Positions 5,951 to 6,592 of a stretch of 6,592 bases of DNA are shown here, piece after piece (position 1 is the stretch's first letter; every line of letters begins with the position of its first letter). The translations under genes and the position numbers were made by a program. The DNA comes from Phycisphaerales bacterium (GTDB taxonomy: Bacteria > Planctomycetota > Phycisphaerae > Phycisphaerales > UBA1924). A model generated the notes under the pieces. The model had not been told where the DNA came from, ran no database searches, and saw nothing but the letters and a program-made list of their open reading frames with translations. The stretch lies in NCBI GenBank assembly GCA_020054055.1, contig JAGVLZ010000260.1, positions 1 to 6,592 on the forward strand. The letters are read 5' to 3'.

Positions 5951-6592
5951 GTTCTTGATCCTTCCAGTCGGCGAAGACCTGCGTCGGCCATGGCGGCGGC
6001 GAGGATGACCGCGCCGAGCGCGACCTTCTGCCAGAAATGCTCGACGTGCATGAGGTTCAGCGTGTTGTTGAGGACGCCGATGATGAGGGCGCCGATGAGC
6101 GTGCCGGTCATGGCGCCCCGCCCGCCGAAGAGGCTGGTTCCGCCGACAACGACGGCGGCGATGACGTTGAGTTCCCACATCTCGCCGACCTTCGGGTCGC
6201 CGGCCATGAGTTTGGCGTCGTGGAGGAGTCCGACGAGGCCGCAGACCGCGCCGGTGATGGCGTAGACGAGGAGTTTGGTGCGTTTGACGGGGATGCCCGC
6301 GAGGCGCGAGGCCTCCTCGTTGCTGCCGACGGAGATGACCTCGCGCCCGAATATGGTGCGGTTGAGCATGAAGGCGAAGAGGGCGTACATGATGAGCATG
6401 ATGAGGACGGGAACGGGGAGCAGGCGGCCGACGACTCCCTCGGCGACGAAGCCGCGTCCCCAGTAGAGGAGGCTTGCGGGGAGTTCGTAGACGGGCTGGC
6501 CGTCGCAGGCGATGAAAGCGAATCCGCGGGCCATCAGCATCGCGGCGAGGGTGACGATGAAGGGTGGGATGGCGCCCCAGGCGATGACGCCG
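5947..6592 (-). CDS. sugar ABC transporter permease, ribose (RbsC/CUT2) type, C-terminal part
   Basis: This is the membrane subunit of a monosaccharide importer of the RbsC type (branched-chain/ribose permease superfamily). The frame is open to the right edge, where it still reads GAIPPFIVTLAAMLMARGFA, matching the IPPFIVTLG..RG core of RbsC, so the ATG at 6540 is internal and the true start lies beyond 6592. About 214 residues of the usual 310-350 are visible. Landmarks are the cytoplasmic loop VGSNEEASRLAGIPVKRTK, which is conserved in the family; membrane segments around PVPVLIMLIMYALFAFML, LLVYAITGAVCGLVGLL and MTGTLIGALIIGVLNNTLNL; the AAVVVGGTSLFGGRG motif; and a last segment, WQKVALGAVILAAAM. 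It overlaps the mannosidase start by 4 bp (ATGA). An ATPase, a periplasmic binding protein and possibly a second permease should lie upstream. The substrate is not shown by sequence; mannose or a related sugar is inferred from the neighbour. Confidence 0.92.
   Translation of the reverse strand, partial: GVIAWGAIPPFIVTLAAMLMARGFAFIACDGQPVYELPASLLYWGRGFVAEGVVGRLLPVPVLIMLIMYALFAFMLNRTIFGREVISVGSNEEASRLAGIPVKRTKLLVYAITGAVCGLVGLLHDAKLMAGDPKVGEMWELNVIAAVVVGGTSLFGGRGAMTGTLIGALIIGVLNNTLNLMHVEHFWQKVALGAVILAAAMADAGLRRLEGSRT
5959..5965 (-). promoter_or_regulatory. ribosome binding site of the mannosidase (decides the start)
   Basis: The minus strand reads GGAAGGA, then 8 nt, then ATG at 5950. AAGGA is a good Shine-Dalgarno match at a near-ideal distance. 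It lies within the last codons of the permease gene and supports coupled translation from the ATGA overlap. Confidence 0.6.

Noticed and set aside
5951..6178. Upstream extension of the mannosidase frame to an ATG at 6178
   Set aside because: The extra 76 residues are Arg/His-rich and lie out of frame within the well-conserved end of the permease gene. The ATG at 5950 has a good ribosome binding site.
1..6592. Search for tRNA, rRNA, insertion sequence, toxin-antitoxin, phage or defence genes
   Set aside because: No cloverleaf, rRNA segment, transposase motif, terminal repeats or defence-type protein motif was seen on either strand. The window is explained by ordinary metabolic and exported-protein genes.

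Overview
This is a GC-rich bacterial window (roughly two-thirds GC by eye) with strong G/C third-position bias. The likely source is a Planctomycetota-type genome, perhaps Phycisphaerae-like. That placement is an inference from base composition, the LVIVD-repeat protein, the large secreted glycosidase with added C-terminal modules, and intergenic repeats of the 'ACCACGGAG' and 'RTTTCAG' kinds that I recall from Planctomycetota/Verrucomicrobiota genomes. No phylogenetic marker gene is present.

Layout, left to right. (1) 1-560, plus strand: the 3' end of an LVIVD-repeat (predicted beta-propeller) protein whose start lies outside the window. (2) 561-620: a short convergent gap with a weak inverted repeat. 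(3) 621 to about 1650, minus strand: a secreted protein of unknown function. Its open frame runs up to 1799, but the upstream part looks non-coding, and a one-base frameshift next to the start is likely. (4) About 1650-1918: non-coding, holding two kinds of degenerate intergenic repeat, a weak candidate promoter and a hairpin just after the stop of the next gene. (5) 1919-5950, minus strand: a very large exported family GH38 alpha-mannosidase with about 450 residues of extra C-terminal modules. (6) 5947-6592, minus strand: the C-terminal part of a ribose-type (CUT2) sugar ABC transporter permease, truncated by the window edge.

The permease and the mannosidase form an operon. The permease stop and mannosidase start overlap as ATGA, and a good ribosome binding site lies inside the permease tail. 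The simplest reading is that the enzyme outside the cytoplasm releases mannose from a glycan and the ABC importer, whose other subunits should lie beyond position 6592, takes up the sugar. The first 43 codons of the mannosidase frame are unusual: they contain three successive near-perfect hairpins and encode a Ser/Arg/Ala-rich stretch before the signal-peptide core.

I see no CRISPR array, tRNA, rRNA, transposase or phage gene. I also find no convincing undescribed multi-gene system. The points most worth checking are the mannosidase leader hairpins, the probable frameshift in the secreted protein and the C-terminal modules of the mannosidase.
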